DNA from: Chengkuizengella axinellae
GTDB taxonomy: Bacteria > Bacillota > Bacilli > Paenibacillales > KCTC-33759
Reading direction: 5' to 3'
NCBI RefSeq assembly: GCF_030730905.1
Contig: NZ_JAVAMP010000020.1
Location: 1 to 61,702 of the forward strand
Length of the DNA stretch: 61,702 nucleotides
Under the pieces are notes generated by a model, which saw only the letters and a list, made by a program, of their open reading frames with translations, ran no database searches and was not told where the DNA came from. This document shows, one piece after another, positions 53,361 to 61,612 of this stretch. The position numbers and the translations under genes were made by a program. Numbering within the stretch: the first letter of the stretch is position 1; each line of letters starts with the position of its first letter.

Positions 53361-53738
53361 ATAACTTAAGAATTTATATATTTTCAAATTCTAAGTCTCA
53401 ACATTGATCAAATTCAACATCTCAAAAAATCAATACTTCACCCCTTCAGATACCCAAAAAAGTGAAGCTAAACTTTCAAAGTTTACTCCAATTACTTGTT
53501 CGTCGCCCCCAGACTATAATAAGAATTCTACATCCTCAATAATAATAGATTATTTTTTTTATACGTTATCTATTTGGAATCGTTCCTGTCCTTTTCTACT
53601 CAATACACCAGAAGATACTGCTTTGCATAGTAATGATAATAGCCTATAGCGTTATAAACCTATACATTTCCCTTACACTGAAAAATGAATTTTTATATAG
53701 ACACTTATAGTTTTTTTCATTTATTTATAAAAAAAATA
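53361..53738 (+). other. gene-poor region between rpsI and the cysH promoter
   Basis: About 380 AT-rich bases. An 81-codon open frame (53404-53649, plus) has low-complexity composition and no ribosome site, and no minus-strand frame is convincing. No repeat or hairpin stands out. It may be the remnant of a lost gene; B. subtilis carries ybaJ-ybaK at the equivalent place. Confidence 0.4.
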
Positions 53739-53766
53739 TTGACTTTCTATATATAATTTTTATAAT
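53739..53766 (+). promoter_or_regulatory. promoter of cysH-sat
   Basis: TTGACT (53739-53744), 16-base spacer, TATAAT (53761-53766), 65 bases before cysH. Confidence 0.75.
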
Positions 53767-53780
53767 TAAAAGATAAGTTA

Positions 53781-53806
53781 ATAATTCATATCGATTTACT
53801 TGGAAT
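53781..53806 (+). promoter_or_regulatory. candidate sulfur-regulator (CymR-like) dyad
   Basis: AATTC and GAATT half sites about 15 bases apart, including TTGGAATTA, lie just downstream of the promoter, where a repressor would act. GGAATT is part of the CymR operator as recalled from B. subtilis; the match is partial. Confidence 0.4.
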
Positions 53807-53830
53807 TAAGGATAACGGAGGTTCATTATT

Positions 53831-54526
53831 ATGAATTTATTGGAGAAGGAATCATTAATAGAAAAAGCAAGTGTGGATTTTGAAGAGAGAACAGCACAGG
53901 AATTAATAAAATATGCAGCAGAAACATTTCCGAGCATTACTTTAGCAAGCAGTTTTGGAGCTGAAGATGTTGTTTTGGTGGATATGTTATACAAAATAAA
54001 TCCTAATGTAGATATTTTTTATTTAGATACAGATTTTCACTTTAAAGAAACATATGAAACGATTGAAAAAATTAAAGAACGATATGAAGGAATCAAGTTA
54101 GTTCAAGTTAAACCTGCATTAACACCTGAAGAACAAGCTGAACAATATGGTGATGCGCTTTGGGAGTCTAGTCCTGATAAATGCTGTGACATTAGAAAAG
54201 TTCAGCCTTTAACGAACACGTTAGGAAAATACGATGCATGGATAACTGGTATAAGAAGAGATCAAGCACCAACAAGAGCAAATTCCAAAAAAGTAGAATA
54301 CGATAATAAATTTGGATTAGTAAAGTTTAACCCATTAGCAAGCTGGACATCTGATGATGTGTGGAATTATATTCGTGAAAACGACGTGATTTATAACCCT
54401 CTGCATGATCAAAACTATCCGAGTATTGGTTGTTTGTATTGTACTCGTCAAGTTCAAGAAGGAGAAGATCCTAGAGCGGGACGTTGGTCAGATACAAGTA
54501 AAACAGAATGCGGATTGCATAAGTAA
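53831..54526 (+). CDS. cysH: adenylyl-sulfate / phosphoadenylyl-sulfate reductase
   Basis: Reduces APS or PAPS to sulfite with thioredoxin. C118-C119 and C201-x2-C204 (CC and CLYC) bind a [4Fe-4S] cluster, the hallmark of the bacterial APS-using type; the nucleophilic Cys lies in ECGLH (C227). 231 residues. GGAGG precedes the ATG. No cysC is next to sat, consistent with direct use of APS, but a distant cysC cannot be excluded. Confidence 0.93.
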   Translation: MNLLEKESLIEKASVDFEERTAQELIKYAAETFPSITLASSFGAEDVVLVDMLYKINPNVDIFYLDTDFHFKETYETIEKIKERYEGIKLVQVKPALTPEEQAEQYGDALWESSPDKCCDIRKVQPLTNTLGKYDAWITGIRRDQAPTRANSKKVEYDNKFGLVKFNPLASWTSDDVWNYIRENDVIYNPLHDQNYPSIGCLYCTRQVQEGEDPRAGRWSDTSKTECGLHK

Positions 54527-54562
54527 TTAAAAAGAGAAATTTATTATAAGGAGAGCTGTGAA

Positions 54563-55738
54563 ATGACAACCATTAATGCTCATGGAGGAGAATTAATCAA
54601 TCGGTTAGTAACTGGGCAAGAAAGAGAGGAATTATTAAACCTTGTTCCGGCACTGCCGCAAATTAAAGTGAATACTTGGGCGATATCAGATATTGACTTA
54701 ATTGGTGTAGGAGCATTTTCACCATTAACTGGTTTTTTTAACGAAGAGGATTATAAATCTGTTGTTGAAAATATGCGTTTGGCAAATGGCATGGTATGGA
54801 GCTTACCAATTACGCTTGGTGTTGAAAAAGAAGATACAGGTCGATTAGAAGTCGGAAAACAAGCTGTTTTGGTTGGAGAACAAGATGGTATTCCTTATGC
54901 TATTATACAAGTGGAGAGCATCTATGATGTAGATCAATCATATGAAGCCGAAAAAGTATTTAAAACTAGTGATAGTGAGCATCCAGGAGTACAAAAACTA
55001 TATACAAAACCATCAACATACGTTGGTGGATCTATTAAGGTATTAAACAGACCACAACCAGAAAAATTTAATGATTTTTATTTTGATCCTGTTCAAACTA
55101 GAGCGCTTTTTGAAGAAAAAGGATGGAAAACAGTATGTGGTTTCCAAACTAGAAATCCTGTCCATCGTGCGCATGAGTATATTCAAAAAAGTGCTATGGA
55201 AATTGTAGACGGATTATTCTTAAACCCTTTAGTTGGTGAAACAAAGTCTGATGATATTTCTGCAGATGTACGGATGAAAAGTTATCTTGTTCTACTTGAA
55301 AACTATTACCCTCAAAATCGTGTACATTTAGGCGTTTTTCCTGCTGCGATGAGATATGCAGGTCCAAGAGAAGCTATCTTCCATGCTATTGTCCGTAAAA
55401 ATTATGGTTGTACTCATTTTATAGTGGGTCGAGATCATGCTGGGGTCGGAGATTACTATGGAACTTATGAAGCTCAGGAGATTTTCAGCCAATTTACTAA
55501 AGAAGAGATTGGAATCACCCCATTATTCTTTGAGCATAGTTTCTTTTGTAAAAAGTGTGGTAACATGGCTTCAAGCAAAACTTGTCCTCATGACAAATCT
55601 GAGCATCTTCATTTGTCAGGTACAAAGGTAAGAGCGATGTTAAGAGAAGGAAATTGTCCTCCTCCAGAGTTTTCAAGACCAGAAGTTGCAAAAGTATTAA
55701 TTGAGGGAATGTCAGAAAATCTAGTTCAAACAAATTAA
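54563..55738 (+). CDS. sat: sulfate adenylyltransferase (ATP sulfurylase)
   Basis: Activates sulfate with ATP to APS, the substrate of CysH. Active-site motifs [11 protein letters not shown] and GRDHAG are present, and a C-terminal zinc-ribbon-like [15 protein letters not shown]. 391 residues. AAGGAGAG precedes the ATG. It follows cysH by 36 bases, so the two form a short sulfate-reduction operon. Confidence 0.95.
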   Translation: MTTINAHGGELINRLVTGQEREELLNLVPALPQIKVNTWAISDIDLIGVGAFSPLTGFFNEEDYKSVVENMRLANGMVWSLPITLGVEKEDTGRLEVGKQAVLVGEQDGIPYAIIQVESIYDVDQSYEAEKVFKTSDSEHPGVQKLYTKPSTYVGGSIKVLNRPQPEKFNDFYFDPVQTRALFEEKGWKTVCGFQTRNPVHRAHEYIQKSAMEIVDGLFLNPLVGETKSDDISADVRMKSYLVLLENYYPQNRVHLGVFPAAMRYAGPREAIFHAIVRKNYGCTHFIVGRDHAGVGDYYGTYEAQEIFSQFTKEEIGITPLFFEHSFFCKKCGNMASSKTCPHDKSEHLHLSGTKVRAMLREGNCPPPEFSRPEVAKVLIEGMSENLVQTN

Positions 55739-55793
55739 TTTATAATATACAAATTTATGTAAAGTAGCATGTTTACTTATAGTAATATTTGTC

Positions 55794-55841
55794 CACCCTA
55801 CTCCATATAGATATATAAGTTATATGGAGTGGGGTGTTTTT
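55794..55841 (+). terminator. terminator after sat, overlapping the cwlD ribosome site
   Basis: CACCCTACTCCATATA (55794-55809) pairs with TATATGGAGTGGGGTG (55821-55836) with one wobble or mismatch, followed by five T. The 3' arm contains GGAG and GGGGTG, the only ribosome-site sequences before the cwlD ATG at 55842. Confidence 0.85.
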
Positions 55842-56582
55842 ATGTTTAAAAACATAAAGAGTAATATCATACGTATCTTTAGATTCAAAAAGTTACATAT
55901 TACGTTTGTTTTATTATTGTTGGTTTCGGTTGTTGCTATATTATATGTTGGTTACCCTGCTGTAAAAACATGGACTAGCAGTTTTTCCCCTCTTTCTGGT
56001 CAGGTGATCGCATTAGACCCTGGACATGGTGGGTTTGATGTTGGTGCTGTCAGTGAGGATGGAAGCTTACTTGAAAAGACAATAAGTTTAGATATTTCAC
56101 TTTATTTGAGAGATTATTTGCAGCAAGCAGGTGCATTTGTTGTCATGACAAGGGAATCAGATGTCGATTTGAAAGGTGATGCAACGAAGAATAAGAAGAG
56201 GACAGATTTTAACAATAGGCTAAAACTAATAAATGAAAGTGATGCGGACTTAATAGTTAGTGTGCATCTAAATAGTATTGGCTCTAGCCGATGGTCCGGT
56301 GCTCAAACTTTTTATCATTCAAAATCTGAAGACAGTCAAAGATTGGCTAAATTGATTCAAGATGAGTTTAAATCAAATTTAAATACAGAACGTGAAGCTT
56401 TAACAAAGGATGCGCTTATTATGTTGAAAAACACAAATATGCCAGGTGCACTGGTTGAAGTAGGTTTTTTGTCAAACCCTGAAGAGGCAAGGCTTTTAGC
56501 TATGAAAGAATATCAGCTTAAAATTGCGGAGTCCATTTATCATGCGATATTAAGATATTTTGACGGAGATCTAGCGGGTTGA
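55842..56582 (+). CDS. cwlD: N-acetylmuramoyl-L-alanine amidase CwlD
   Basis: Sporulation amidase needed, with PdaA, to make the muramic lactam of spore cortex. One N-terminal membrane segment (about 20-38) precedes an Amidase_3 domain with zinc ligands H62 (DPGHGG), E79 and the VHLN histidine, plus the catalytic glutamate in LVEVGFL. ATG 55842 gives 246 residues; the ATG at 55824 lies inside the terminator stem. The ribosome site is within that stem. Confidence 0.95.
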   Translation: MFKNIKSNIIRIFRFKKLHITFVLLLLVSVVAILYVGYPAVKTWTSSFSPLSGQVIALDPGHGGFDVGAVSEDGSLLEKTISLDISLYLRDYLQQAGAFVVMTRESDVDLKGDATKNKKRTDFNNRLKLINESDADLIVSVHLNSIGSSRWSGAQTFYHSKSEDSQRLAKLIQDEFKSNLNTEREALTKDALIMLKNTNMPGALVEVGFLSNPEEARLLAMKEYQLKIAESIYHAILRYFDGDLAG

Positions 56583-56614
56583 AATGTAGAAAGGCTCGAA
56601 TCATATCCTACTTA

Positions 56615-56623
56615 TGGTATAAT
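56615..56623 (+). promoter_or_regulatory. candidate extended -10 promoter before salA
   Basis: TGGTATAAT lies about 37 bases before the salA ATG; no strong -35 is visible. Confidence 0.4.
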
Positions 56624-56659
56624 AAAATGGATATTATCTGAGAAATAGAGGTGTGAGGA

Positions 56660-57775
56660 ATGGTCACTCGAGAACGTGTGTTTGAAATATTGAAGAAAGT
56701 AAAAGAACCAGAATTGGATCAAAGTTTAGTTAGTTTAAATTTAGTTCGTGATCTTATGATTAGAGAACAATCCATTAATTTAACAGTTGCGCTTTCTAAA
56801 AAGGAAGATGCAACCGTACAAAGAATAGAAAAAGAAATAAAAGAGCTATTAAGTGTTTTAACAGAATCACAAGTACATATACGTTTCAGAGAAATGACAG
56901 ATTTTGAAAGAAAAGAAGTACAAAGCAAGTTAGCAGGTGGAGCTAAGGAAGCTCCAAAACAATCACAACCGCCACAACCACATACACAGCCTATTCCAGC
57001 AGAGATTTTAAAAGAAGAATCAGGTGTGCAGTTTATTGCTATAGCTAGTGGTAAAGGTGGAGTAGGTAAATCCACAGTGACAGTGAATTTGGCTGTTGCA
57101 CTTGCTAGAAAAGGAAAAAAAGTGGGTATTATTGATGCAGACATATATGGATTCAGTATTCCAGATATGATGGGAATCGAAAATAGACCTGAAGTTAAAG
57201 GAAACACAGTGATTCCAGTAGAACGACATGGAGTCAAAGTAATCTCAATGGGCTTTTTTGTAGAAGACAATGCTCCTGTGATTTGGAGAGGTCCTATGTT
57301 AGGTAAAATGTTAAAGAACTTCTTTACGGAAGTAGAATGGGGAGACTTGGACTATATGCTCCTAGATCTGCCTCCAGGAACAGGTGATGTAGCTTTAGAT
57401 GTGCATCAAATGATTCCACAAAGCAAAGAGGTAATAGTGACTACCCCTCACGCTACAGCTTCATTTGTTGCGGCGAGAGCTGGTTCAATGGCTATAAATA
57501 CAAAACATGAAATTCTAGGTGTGGTTGAAAATATGTCCTACTATCAATGTGGAAGTTGCGGAGAAAAGGATTACGTATTTGGAAAAGGCGGAGGAGCAAG
57601 GTTAGCCGAGGAGCTGAATACTGATCTTTTAGCTCAAATTCCTTTAGGAGTACCTGAGAATCATCCACAGGAACCTGATTTTTCACCATCTATTTATAAA
57701 AAAGACACTGGTATAGGAAAAACTTATTTAGAAGTAGCTGAGAATATAATTCAAGTGACTCAGAAAAATGGATAG
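56660..57775 (+). CDS. salA: Mrp/NBP35-family ATP-binding protein SalA
   Basis: P-loop ATPase of the Mrp/ApbC family, involved in Fe-S cluster handling; the B. subtilis homologue SalA also affects scoC expression. An N-terminal MIP18 domain (about 1-80) and a Pro-rich linker precede the deviant Walker A GKGGVGKS (131-138). A CxxC (CGSCGEKDYVFGKGGG) near 298 is the cluster-binding pair. 371 residues. Lies between cwlD and gerD as in B. subtilis. Confidence 0.93.
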   Translation: MVTRERVFEILKKVKEPELDQSLVSLNLVRDLMIREQSINLTVALSKKEDATVQRIEKEIKELLSVLTESQVHIRFREMTDFERKEVQSKLAGGAKEAPKQSQPPQPHTQPIPAEILKEESGVQFIAIASGKGGVGKSTVTVNLAVALARKGKKVGIIDADIYGFSIPDMMGIENRPEVKGNTVIPVERHGVKVISMGFFVEDNAPVIWRGPMLGKMLKNFFTEVEWGDLDYMLLDLPPGTGDVALDVHQMIPQSKEVIVTTPHATASFVAARAGSMAINTKHEILGVVENMSYYQCGSCGEKDYVFGKGGGARLAEELNTDLLAQIPLGVPENHPQEPDFSPSIYKKDTGIGKTYLEVAENIIQVTQKNG

Positions 57776-57805
57776 AAAACAAAGAGGAGGGGTTAACCCT
57801 CCTCT
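57770..57805 (-). terminator. terminator of gerD, overlapping its stop codon
   Basis: AGAGGAGGG (57783-57791) pairs with CCCTCCTCT (57797-57805). Read on the minus strand it is followed by TTTGTTTTCTA. The gerD stop codon lies in the loop. Confidence 0.75.
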
Positions 57806-58428
57806 GATGCATTTTCAGAACCTTTCTCTTCAGATGATTTTTCTTCTTTTGGTTTGCTTTCCTCCTCTAATACTTTTTTCAATAAATCCATTAATTCAAC
57901 TCTAAATAACGGACTTTTAAAAGCATCTTGCATAATAGCCATTGTTTGACCGCGATAATCTTTTCCCTTCATGACTTCAAAAACCAGGTCTTTGTATTCT
58001 GGATCCTTCATGACTTCTAGCAGCTGTGTTTGATATTCAGGGTCTTTTAAAAGTTCCTTGTGAATATCTTTGTTTTGTTCCTGAATCGTTTTTGCGAATT
58101 CACCAGCAAACTTTGGGTCTTTTTTCATCATATCTTCGAAATATTTAGGAAAACTAGGATCAGTAAATAATAACTTTACAGCTCCTTGTATTTCTTCACT
58201 TTGTTGTTTGGGCATCGTCTGCAGCATTTTTGGTGCACCCTTATTGTCTTCATTTTTTTCTAGAGCTTCCGTGATCGCTTTTTTCCCATCCTCTGAAGAG
58301 AGAATATCCAATACCATAGATTTAGTGTCTTTATAGGTTTGATTACCTCCAGAAGACTCGTCAGAACCGCAGCTTGTAGCAAGAGTGATTAGAAGTATAT
58401 ATGGTATGACTTTTAAGAATTTCTTCAT
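57793..58428 (-). CDS. gerD: spore germination lipoprotein GerD
   Basis: Inner-spore-membrane lipoprotein needed to cluster germinant receptors. The signal peptide MKKFLKVIPYILLITLATSC ends in a lipobox, with C20 as the modified cysteine. The body is helical, with repeated KDPxYQ/KDLVFEV-like units, and the C-terminal tail is acidic. ATG 58428 gives 211 residues. AGGAGG lies 16 bases upstream of this ATG, unusually far; frames upstream lack a signal start. Opposite in strand to its neighbours, as in B. subtilis. Confidence 0.93.
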   Translation of the reverse strand: MKKFLKVIPYILLITLATSCGSDESSGGNQTYKDTKSMVLDILSSEDGKKAITEALEKNEDNKGAPKMLQTMPKQQSEEIQGAVKLLFTDPSFPKYFEDMMKKDPKFAGEFAKTIQEQNKDIHKELLKDPEYQTQLLEVMKDPEYKDLVFEVMKGKDYRGQTMAIMQDAFKSPLFRVELMDLLKKVLEEESKPKEEKSSEEKGSENASEEG

Positions 58429-58615
58429 TTGTGCTATTGTTATGCCTCCTGTCTTATCAAGGGTCATATCACCAAAATGTCTATATTGAAAATGTGGGTG
58501 ATTTTATTATGTGAAATTATGTAGGACTTTATGATTTTTAGTTGGCATTTTTGGAATGAGGTTGGTAAACTAGGATAAGATTGAAATAATGCATATTTAT
58601 TTAGAGGTGAAAGGA

Positions 58616-59194
58616 TTGAACATAAAAAACTACACATATTTATTTTTTACCACTTTATTTGTTGGGGCTGTCACTGCTTTTCTAACTCAAATGATATTAA
58701 CGCCTACGCAAGATATAAAAGTGATTGCCTTATTTCTATTGATTGGATTAATGTTTAGCGTATTAAGTCAAATGGGCTTCTTTGCCTATATGATGTTAAA
58801 TTATATTGCTAAAGGAATGATTACTAAAAAGGGAATGTGGGAGATCGTTCAGTGGATTTTGATTGTTATTACCTTTTTGGATGTCATTATTTTGAGGTAT
58901 AGTTTCTTTGAGGAAAATAATGCAGGGATTTTAGGATATTCTATTTTGCCTATATTCATGTTAATTGCTGCTCTATTCATCGCGTGGGTGAAGAGTAAAG
59001 CAACTAATTTTCATGCCTTTACACCGACAGTGTTTTTTATTTTTGTTGTAACAATCATAGAAGCGGTTCCTTCAATTAGAGAAAACAATGTCAATTCAAC
59101 CATTGTTATGATTGTACCATTACTTAGTTGCAACTTTTGGCAAATTATGAAATTGCATAAGTTAGTGGGGAATAAGCAAAATAATACACAATAA
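58616..59194 (+). CDS. kbaA: KinB-signaling pathway activation protein KbaA
   Basis: Membrane protein that promotes KinB activity and thus Spo0A phosphorylation at sporulation onset. Six hydrophobic segments fill most of the 192 residues. TTG 58616 follows GAGGTG by 6 bases and gives MNIKNYTYLFFTTLFVG; the ATG at 58589 has no site. Located between gerD and pdaB, its usual neighbours. Confidence 0.9.
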   Translation: MNIKNYTYLFFTTLFVGAVTAFLTQMILTPTQDIKVIALFLLIGLMFSVLSQMGFFAYMMLNYIAKGMITKKGMWEIVQWILIVITFLDVIILRYSFFEENNAGILGYSILPIFMLIAALFIAWVKSKATNFHAFTPTVFFIFVVTIIEAVPSIRENNVNSTIVMIVPLLSCNFWQIMKLHKLVGNKQNNTQ

Positions 59195-59243
59195 TGTGAA
59201 GTGTAATAACATTTAAAAAACTGACAAACGTTAAATTAAACAC

Positions 59244-59269
59244 AAATGAGCCTAAGAATAGGCTCATTT
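59244..59269 (-). terminator. hairpin between kbaA and pdaB
   Basis: AAATGAGCC pairs with GGCTCATTT around TAAGAATA. The following bases are T-rich on the minus side (TTTGTGTTTAATTT), so it probably serves pdaB, possibly both genes. Confidence 0.7.
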
Positions 59270-59308
59270 GCTTATAACATAGGAATTAATAAGACTATGA
59301 TACATACA

Positions 59309-60082
59309 TTAAGATTGGTCCTTCACTTCTGTTTTTTCTACAGAGGAAGGATTCATTAAATCAGATACGGTTACAAATTCATATCCTTTACCTCTTAACT
59401 GATCAATGATTTCTGGAAGTGCAAGATGAGTTTGCTTACTAGAGTCACTAGCATGGAGCAATACAATATCACCAGGGTGTGCTTTGGATACAACTCTCTC
59501 AATGATATTATCTACTCCAGGATTATTCCAGTCATTTGAATCAGTATCCCATTGGATCACTTTGTAATTTAGTTCATCAGCAATACTTAATACTCTTTTA
59601 TCAAAATCACCGTTTGGCAGACGAATAAGATTTGGAGTAGTTCCTGTTTCCTCCAAAAGAATTCGGTGAGCTGTTTTAATCTGCTTTTTGATATCTTCAT
59701 CACTTAAAGTACTGTAATTTTCGTGTTTGTGTCCATGGCTTCCAATCTCGAATCCAGACTCTACAATATCCTTTACAATTTCCGGATGATCTCTAGTCCA
59801 AAGTGAAGATAGAAAAAAAGTAGCTTTTACATTTTTTTCTTGTAAAATATCTATGATTGGATCCGTTCGTTTTTCCCCCCAGCTAATATCGAACGTAAGA
59901 GCAATCACTTTTTTATCTGTATCTATACTGTAGATGGCAGCAGGTTCTTCATTTGAAACGTTAGTAAAAACAGCAATATTTTCGCTTTCAGAATAAATAA
60001 TACCTGCAGCAAAAATTGCAGCAATCAAAATGATGAAATACTGTTTTAGTTTTTTTGCATTCATTACAAAAAAGAAGTTCAT
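59309..60082 (-). CDS. pdaB: polysaccharide deacetylase PdaB
   Basis: NodB-type deacetylase required for spore cortex maintenance. One N-terminal membrane anchor (about 10-30) is followed by the NodB domain: metal and catalytic motifs IALTFDISWG and HGHKH, then IRLPNGDFD and VLLHAS. ATG 60082 has GGGGG 8 bases upstream; 257 residues. A second ATG six codons later is possible. It heads minus, with the intergenic element copy B behind it. Confidence 0.93.
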   Translation of the reverse strand: MNFFFVMNAKKLKQYFIILIAAIFAAGIIYSESENIAVFTNVSNEEPAAIYSIDTDKKVIALTFDISWGEKRTDPIIDILQEKNVKATFFLSSLWTRDHPEIVKDIVESGFEIGSHGHKHENYSTLSDEDIKKQIKTAHRILLEETGTTPNLIRLPNGDFDKRVLSIADELNYKVIQWDTDSNDWNNPGVDNIIERVVSKAHPGDIVLLHASDSSKQTHLALPEIIDQLRGKGYEFVTVSDLMNPSSVEKTEVKDQS

Positions 60083-60147
60083 ATAAATTACCCCCTAGAA
60101 TTAATTACAGACTCGTACAATTGTTTTATCACGTTCAAGCTATAAGC

Positions 60148-60389
60148 TCCCTTCTCAAAGGGGGAGATAACAGCATGATTTCACAGAGAATATGGTTTAC
60201 ATCCCTGCTAAAACTACCACGTTCATGTGGTAATAGATGAGTGCATCCGGCACTAGTCTAAAATTAGTCACGTCCTGTGCGCTTTCAATAATCGCCACTT
60301 TCTATGGCACTTCCTGCACTAGCTCATTCATGAGCCAGCTAAGATGCATCAGTTCATCCTGTACTAGTTTAAAAGCAAGCTTCTCTTTA
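60148..60389 (+). repeat. dispersed intergenic hairpin element, copy B (Bacillaceae-1-like)
   Basis: Colinear with copy A (2291-2445, minus), but with two insertions (about 60204-60256 and 60280-60342) that carry extra hairpins. Small hairpins: ACCAC-GTTCAT-GTGGT (60216-60231), GTGC-ATCCG-GCAC (60241-60253), CAC-GTCCT-GTG (60269-60279), GCA-CTTCC-TGC (60307-60317), GCTCAT/ATGAGC (60322-60335) and AGTTC-ATCC-TGTACT (60351-60365). The UCCU/UCCG loops recall the Bacillaceae-1 RNA motif, which is found near rRNA operons; a candidate rRNA promoter is 1.2 kb downstream. Confidence 0.8.
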
Positions 60390-60472
60390 TTATTAGAAAT
60401 GTATGCTAGTACTAAGAACTTATGCACTCTTTGTACAAAAAGATAAACAACCTATAAGGAGGATGAAGAATA

Positions 60473-61189
60473 ATGACTGATAAAGAAAATGTTAAAAATG
60501 AAATGGACGAACAAATCAATAAAGAAATAGGGTCTGATCATAAGAATGAGTCTAATTTCATAAGAGATGTATTTAATTTCAAGACATTGTTTCGTAATTT
60601 TAAAGAGATGAAGGTATACTTCTTTATTTCAACAATGTTATTTTTATTTGGAGGTTTTATTGGATTTTATGTAGATATTTTAGATCCATTTTTACAACCG
60701 TTGTTACAAAGGATAGGGGAATTGGCAGAAAAAATTGAAAGTAGTGAGAACACTCAATTAGCGGCATTTTTGGTTATTTTTCAAAACAATTTAACTGCTT
60801 CATTGATTATGGTTTATAGTGGAATTATCTTTTCAATTTATCCTATTTTCGCTTTGCTTTTAAACGGTATGCTAATAGGTTATTTATTTAAATTAGTCCC
60901 ACAATCAGGGTCAGAGTATGGCTTGTTAGAATTGTTTTTAAGAGGAATTCTTCCCCATGGGATATTAGAGATCCCAGCCATCTTAATTGCATCTGCATAT
61001 GGAATTAAGTTTGGGGTGTTGGTTATGAAGTGGCTTGCTCAATTTGTAGAATTAGACTTAAGAAGGAAAAATACACTTGAATTCAAGAAATTTTTGAAGC
61101 TAACTATTACGTTGGTGATTTTCACATTTATTACTTTGATGTTGGCTGCCATTATTGAATCAACAATTACTCCAATGTTATTACGTTAG
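60473..61189 (+). CDS. SpoIIM-like (DUF95) membrane protein
   Basis: A hydrophilic, Lys/Glu-rich N-terminus (about 1-45) precedes about five hydrophobic segments. The segment LLELFLRGILPHGILEIPAI, with its PHG.LE core, is the SpoIIM/DUF95 signature. 238 residues. AAGGAGG precedes the ATG. Sporulation SpoIIM works in engulfment with SpoIID and SpoIIP; this gene is not in a spoII cluster, so it may be a paralogue of unrelated role. The position next to pdaB suggests sporulation but does not prove it. Confidence 0.85.
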   Translation: MTDKENVKNEMDEQINKEIGSDHKNESNFIRDVFNFKTLFRNFKEMKVYFFISTMLFLFGGFIGFYVDILDPFLQPLLQRIGELAEKIESSENTQLAAFLVIFQNNLTASLIMVYSGIIFSIYPIFALLLNGMLIGYLFKLVPQSGSEYGLLELFLRGILPHGILEIPAILIASAYGIKFGVLVMKWLAQFVELDLRRKNTLEFKKFLKLTITLVIFTFITLMLAAIIESTITPMLLR

Positions 61190-61319
61190 TTTAGTTAAAG
61201 TTAGATTCTTTTATAGAAAAATGTTCAAAAACCATTCATAAAATAGGTAAAATTTGAGCATAACATTAAAACAATAGTTAAACTGGCCTTTTTTAAGAGG
61301 AAATTGGAGGTAGTATTGA

Positions 61320-61541
61320 TTGTTAGGGATATTATTTAATGATCGAGAAACACAAGAAATTGATTATCTTCTTCGAAAAGAATTAGATGAGATGCTTCTG
61401 GATTTAAGGGATATGAAATTGGACAGGCAGATGAAAGCTGCAATTGAAGCGAGATATAAAGTTATATTTCGCATGTATGCAAGGCTTGCATCACCGAAAC
61501 AGCTTTCAAAATATGCAATAACTAGGAAGTATTCAAAATAG
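61320..61541 (+). CDS. small uncharacterised helical protein
   Basis: 73 residues from a TTG start with GGAGG 9 bases upstream. It is rich in Leu, Arg, Lys and Glu and looks wholly helical (EIDYLLRKELDEMLLDLRDM); no membrane segment, signal peptide, cysteine or known motif is seen. It sits between the SpoIIM-like gene and a probable rRNA promoter. Family not recognised. Confidence 0.7.
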   Translation: MLGILFNDRETQEIDYLLRKELDEMLLDLRDMKLDRQMKAAIEARYKVIFRMYARLASPKQLSKYAITRKYSK

Positions 61542-61612
61542 CGTTTTACAAATTGTTTTGGCAGTAAGATTAATTATAAAAAAAAGTTGGTAAATTAATT
61601 TCACAAAAAGTG

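Noticed and set aside
53404-53649. 81-codon open frame between rpsI and cysH
   Set aside because: No ribosome site, Ser/Thr/Asn-rich low-complexity product, and no recognisable domain.
56719-57270. Minus-strand 183-codon frame opposite salA
   Set aside because: A shadow of the conserved ATPase gene; no ribosome site and no domain.
60055-60446. Short open frames upstream of the SpoIIM-like gene
   Set aside because: They lie within the hairpin element and lack ribosome sites; their Ser/Cys-rich products reflect the repeated hairpins.
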